Below are positions 62,401 to 64,000 of a stretch of DNA of 64,000 nt, piece after piece. Position 1 is the stretch's first letter; every line of letters starts with the position of its first letter. Made by a program: the position numbers and the translations under genes. The notes under the pieces are model-generated. The model was given only the letters and a program-made list of their open reading frames with translations, did no database searches and had not been told where the DNA came from. Origin of the DNA: Candidatus Omnitrophota bacterium (GTDB taxonomy: Bacteria; Hinthialibacterota; Hinthialibacteria; OLB16); the NCBI GenBank assembly GCA_020632575.1, contig JACKFH010000019.1, forward strand, positions 7,390-71,389. Reading direction: 5' to 3'.

Positions 62401-64000
62401 GTTCTTTCCGACATAGATTTCAAAATTCTCGTTGGGGAGACTGAGCCCGCTTACATTGGGGTTCTCCAATTGGAGATGGACATTCATGTCATTGAACAGG
62501 GGGACGTCGGTCAGTCCCGTTCCGTTGATGAAACCGTCGTTGGTTCCGGGGTAGGAGTTCCTCTGATTCAAGTACGCCGCCTGCATCCGCAGATCGAACC
62601 CCGGCTCGTCGCTCATCATCGGCTTGTCGTAAACCGTCTCGACCTCGGCGGTCATGGTCTGGTTCTTGAGATGTCCGTTGACCGGATAGATCGCCTTCAT
62701 GGTCAGCGTGTTGTCGATGCCATTGACATCATCCAGCGTGATCAATTGAAGTTCTTTATTCTCGTTGTTTACGCAGGGGTCGGGGTCGTTTCCAGTCGGA
62801 ACAAAGGCCATTCCATTGATGGCGATCGGAGTGTCCCAAAAGGCCAGCACCCCGTTCCCCTCGTCCGTCAGTCCATCGCCGTCGTTGTCTTCTCCATCCG
62901 GATACCGCCAATCGTCCTCGGGTTCGGAGTCGACTTGGCCGGAACCGAGGTCCCCGCTGCAAGTTAGATCGAGATCCAGGAATGAAACGGTGATGTCGCA
63001 GGGTCTGGGGATGTCAATCGTGCCATCGAGAAATGTTTTACCGTCCAGTTTGTTGCAGACCTGACGGAAAGCGAACCTTCGGAAATCGATATCGTAACCG
63101 TAGATGTTCAATGTCCCCATGAAGGTCGTGTTGAACACTCCGGTCACTCCGCAAGGTTTGATATTGTATTTTGTGTAAGAAGTGATCTCGAAGGCGTCGT
63201 AGTTCGCGTTTCCGTTGAACCGAATATCCTGATCGTCGACCAACAGATTTCCCTGTCCGACACTGAGCGGGGCGAGTTCCTCCGGTCCCATCGTCAGGCC
63301 CGCGTAAAAACCGTTGCCCCGATTCGAATCGGCGGAGGGACCTCCCTCTCGCAAGGGCGACAGCGTGTTCGGGGTATTCCCTGGCCCGTCGTAGAGGCGG
63401 GAACCAAGCAATACCTGACTGACTGTCCGGCTCGTCTCGTCGTCCGTTCCCGGACAATGATAACCCGGAAGACAGAAGACCCCGGAGAGGGTGGAATCGT
63501 CGCGACGGTAGGTGGCGTTTACGCCTTCGAATTTCCCCCAATCCGTCGCTTGTCCGAGCATCTCGAATGGAGCGGAAAGCGCGCCGTCCTCGGTCCGGTA
63601 GCAACTCCCGCCGACGATATTCGCGACGTAAGTTCTTCCCGCGGCCATATCCCCGCAGTTGTCATCCGGACATCGACGTCGCATTCGGAGTTCGAATCGG
63701 TCGATGGGAACTTCCTCCTGCACAATCTGATTGTCCACGATCTGCACATCGTCCGCGCCGAAATAGAGTCGCCCCTGGGGATAGGAGGTTCTTGGTTGCT
63801 TTAACAGCGCCGCGTTGGTGTTTCCAAAACCGAGTTGGGACAGCTGGATTCCATTCGCGTCGATCACGCCATCAGGGTTGGTGAAATCCAATCCCATGTA
63901 ATAGATATCGTTAAGGGGGAACGCCTTGCCATCGTGCTGGGCCGCTCTCGGATCTTGAGCGTTGCAGCTGGCGTAGCGTCCAAAATGATTGTGGAGAGCG
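59470..64000 (-). CDS. Giant exported-type protein, 5' end beyond the right edge
   Basis: The frame is open to position 64000, with no stop upstream of the internal Met at 63897 (codons for HNHFGRYASCNAQDPRAAQH precede it), so at least 1510 residues are encoded and the N-terminus and signal peptide are outside the window. Early parts contain a thrombospondin-like segment (YPDGEDNDGDGLTDEGNGV) and Cys-containing beta segments. Residues from about 600 to 1210 of the visible part are nearly all helical with heptads (LEDLRSRLGQVESVLMTLSN, QVDTLTDELTDGLADVTSLL), suggesting a long coiled-coil rod. The C-terminal 250 residues are Gly-rich beta sequence (VALGFTLDNAIPIGFFGRAY, FFSGTGWGGAGIGFCSPEDW). 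It is probably a fibrous surface or secreted protein; the family is not recognised. The stop is followed by a C9 tract. Confidence 0.75.
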   Translation of the reverse strand, partial: ALHNHFGRYASCNAQDPRAAQHDGKAFPLNDIYYMGLDFTNPDGVIDANGIQLSQLGFGNTNAALLKQPRTSYPQGRLYFGADDVQIVDNQIVQEEVPIDRFELRMRRRCPDDNCGDMAAGRTYVANIVGGSCYRTEDGALSAPFEMLGQATDWGKFEGVNATYRRDDSTLSGVFCLPGYHCPGTDDETSRTVSQVLLGSRLYDGPGNTPNTLSPLREGGPSADSNRGNGFYAGLTMGPEELAPLSVGQGNLLVDDQDIRFNGNANYDAFEITSYTKYNIKPCGVTGVFNTTFMGTLNIYGYDIDFRRFAFRQVCNKLDGKTFLDGTIDIPRPCDITVSFLDLDLTCSGDLGSGQVDSEPEDDWRYPDGEDNDGDGLTDEGNGVLAFWDTPIAINGMAFVPTGNDPDPCVNNENKELQLITLDDVNGIDNTLTMKAIYPVNGHLKNQTMTAEVETVYDKPMMSDEPGFDLRMQAAYLNQRNSYPGTNDGFINGTGLTDVPLFNDMNVHLQLENPNVSGLSLPNENFEIYVGKNDTANDSDFNGLPDSFGTNVAAYRDLLEDEEDKPESGDPRARAKYSWPSAGIFDLNYATTYNRSNGTEKPQFLGVEQSRALFNDSLPILAVSTVPDYINPEKTKFSFGASADVARALNFVVNLISLEGIDNFLQNVLGVDIGFSLENVLGSLINTEDFVKNVTGGDLSKLIGAVLDQVLNNGAIDNAFGDFSEAVNVVQRIPQELSIRTSGVLDTFKDDLLDQALGGANPLAGAGGELESIFNDYSAFLVVPANVLEDGANGIGIAAGIPYTIPQQQQVYQQLEDLRSRLGQVESVLMTLSNEISSAQNQVDTLTDELTDGLADVTSLLNSINNTILDPGGVLGQLTNLGNNPIIQEVDSAKDKVQDILDIVDAVDLGLIANAIEAAASAAGADIDTSFVTDAEKSVDDLVASLHEIVQVAESLLEAAYTDMPDIFDEAKMLLQLVVDTSNAINMQINSITAFIDSSLSEVNDQVGLVKQQVTALRELLDVNNIPVPDAFFESEYPTYNDLLNLGQDNLDVLAESVAETLEGAAVGSELASFIGSVPNDYENIIVNGLDDLLSVPVQEASDFIAGELTMILETALETIPAPTVQDIKNIIKGAILNSPPVEALNENFYDLIAPISQFVDDIVLQLTMSINQLIQEGIAALAEGINNLLDSITSAIGTDFDVFSARIDGYAIVNTDELERLHIEAEFTYGNVPDPTSYNAALDVTAWNAENGKGACVDDGEGKLDVLISSHDVPISISGGSTKLKEVALGFTLDNAIPIGFFGRAYLGGEVNFEAVVIKNLGLEVGVGAIENYLGATASGRFESYTLNIIAFLIGKTCDFKVLERLDPQVGEFIGEKVPLIGAYVRGAASIPIYNIGCFFKLGAGADIGAWYFHPDYGGLVGGSIYGKLACLASLRGGVITIGAKVGDEFFFSGTGWGGAGIGFCSPEDWLSVSDVRNDDWCLTGDATFGAEYTGSWDIIGPDVNCCD

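Noticed and set aside
1..64000. tRNA, rRNA or known riboswitch classes
   Set aside because: I looked for T-loop-like GGTTCGAATCC patterns and for well-known riboswitch cores and found none convincing; a covariance-model scan would be needed to exclude weak cases.

Overview
The window is bacterial, with moderately high GC, dense genes and many very large exported proteins. Family content (one-cysteine sulfatase, Tat-type Gfo/Idh/MocA oxidoreductase, MoxR-Bat operon with DUF4381, fused MFS/spermidine-synthase protein, dockerin-like, thrombospondin-3 and FG-GAP modules, 15-residue YadA-head-like repeats) points to a free-living Gram-negative lineage of the Planctomycetes/Lentisphaerae/Hydrogenedentes/Sumerlaeota type. 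The sequence alone does not fix the phylum. I found no rRNA, tRNA or CRISPR array.

Layout. Positions 1-10270 hold exported proteins: a minus-strand protein cut by the left edge, a four-gene plus-strand cluster (two CsgG/FlgO-type proteins, an LVIVD propeller, a leucine-rich-repeat protein), and a minus-strand protein that is a paralogue of the edge gene. Next come a sulfatase with its terminator (11165-12858) and a fused MFS/spermidine-synthase-like membrane protein (12934-15387). A compact seven-gene operon follows at 15597-21819: MoxR, DUF58, DUF4381, BatA, BatB, BatC, BatD. Positions 22000-25431 are a decayed island: an integrase broken by one TGA, a dockerin-like tail fragment and a frameshifted GT39 glycosyltransferase. 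A 2465-residue FG-GAP/Ig-like protein (minus) and a 1416-residue Asp-box protein (plus) diverge from an approximately 1 kb intergenic region.

Positions 38177-46743 are the most distinctive part. Three secreted proteins with tandem 15-residue YadA-head-like repeats surround an unrelated lipoprotein. Three of the four genes are preceded by the same 160-base leader, which runs on into the same signal-peptide start. In each leader a CGCCCTCCTT-type segment can pair with the downstream Shine-Dalgarno sequence, so the leader looks like a duplicated translational-control cassette placed on unlike genes. I consider this the best candidate for an undescribed system here.

The right part has an ABC exporter with an unusual N-terminal domain, a cluster of broken toxin genes (BrnT-, PIN- and RelE-like), a Gfo/Idh/MocA gene lying between what look like the 5' and 3' remnants of a helicase gene, a DUF4143 ATPase with a promoter that predicts a leaderless message, and a transposase remnant. 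The last 10 kb is a minus-strand series of three large exported proteins; the most upstream one runs off the right edge.
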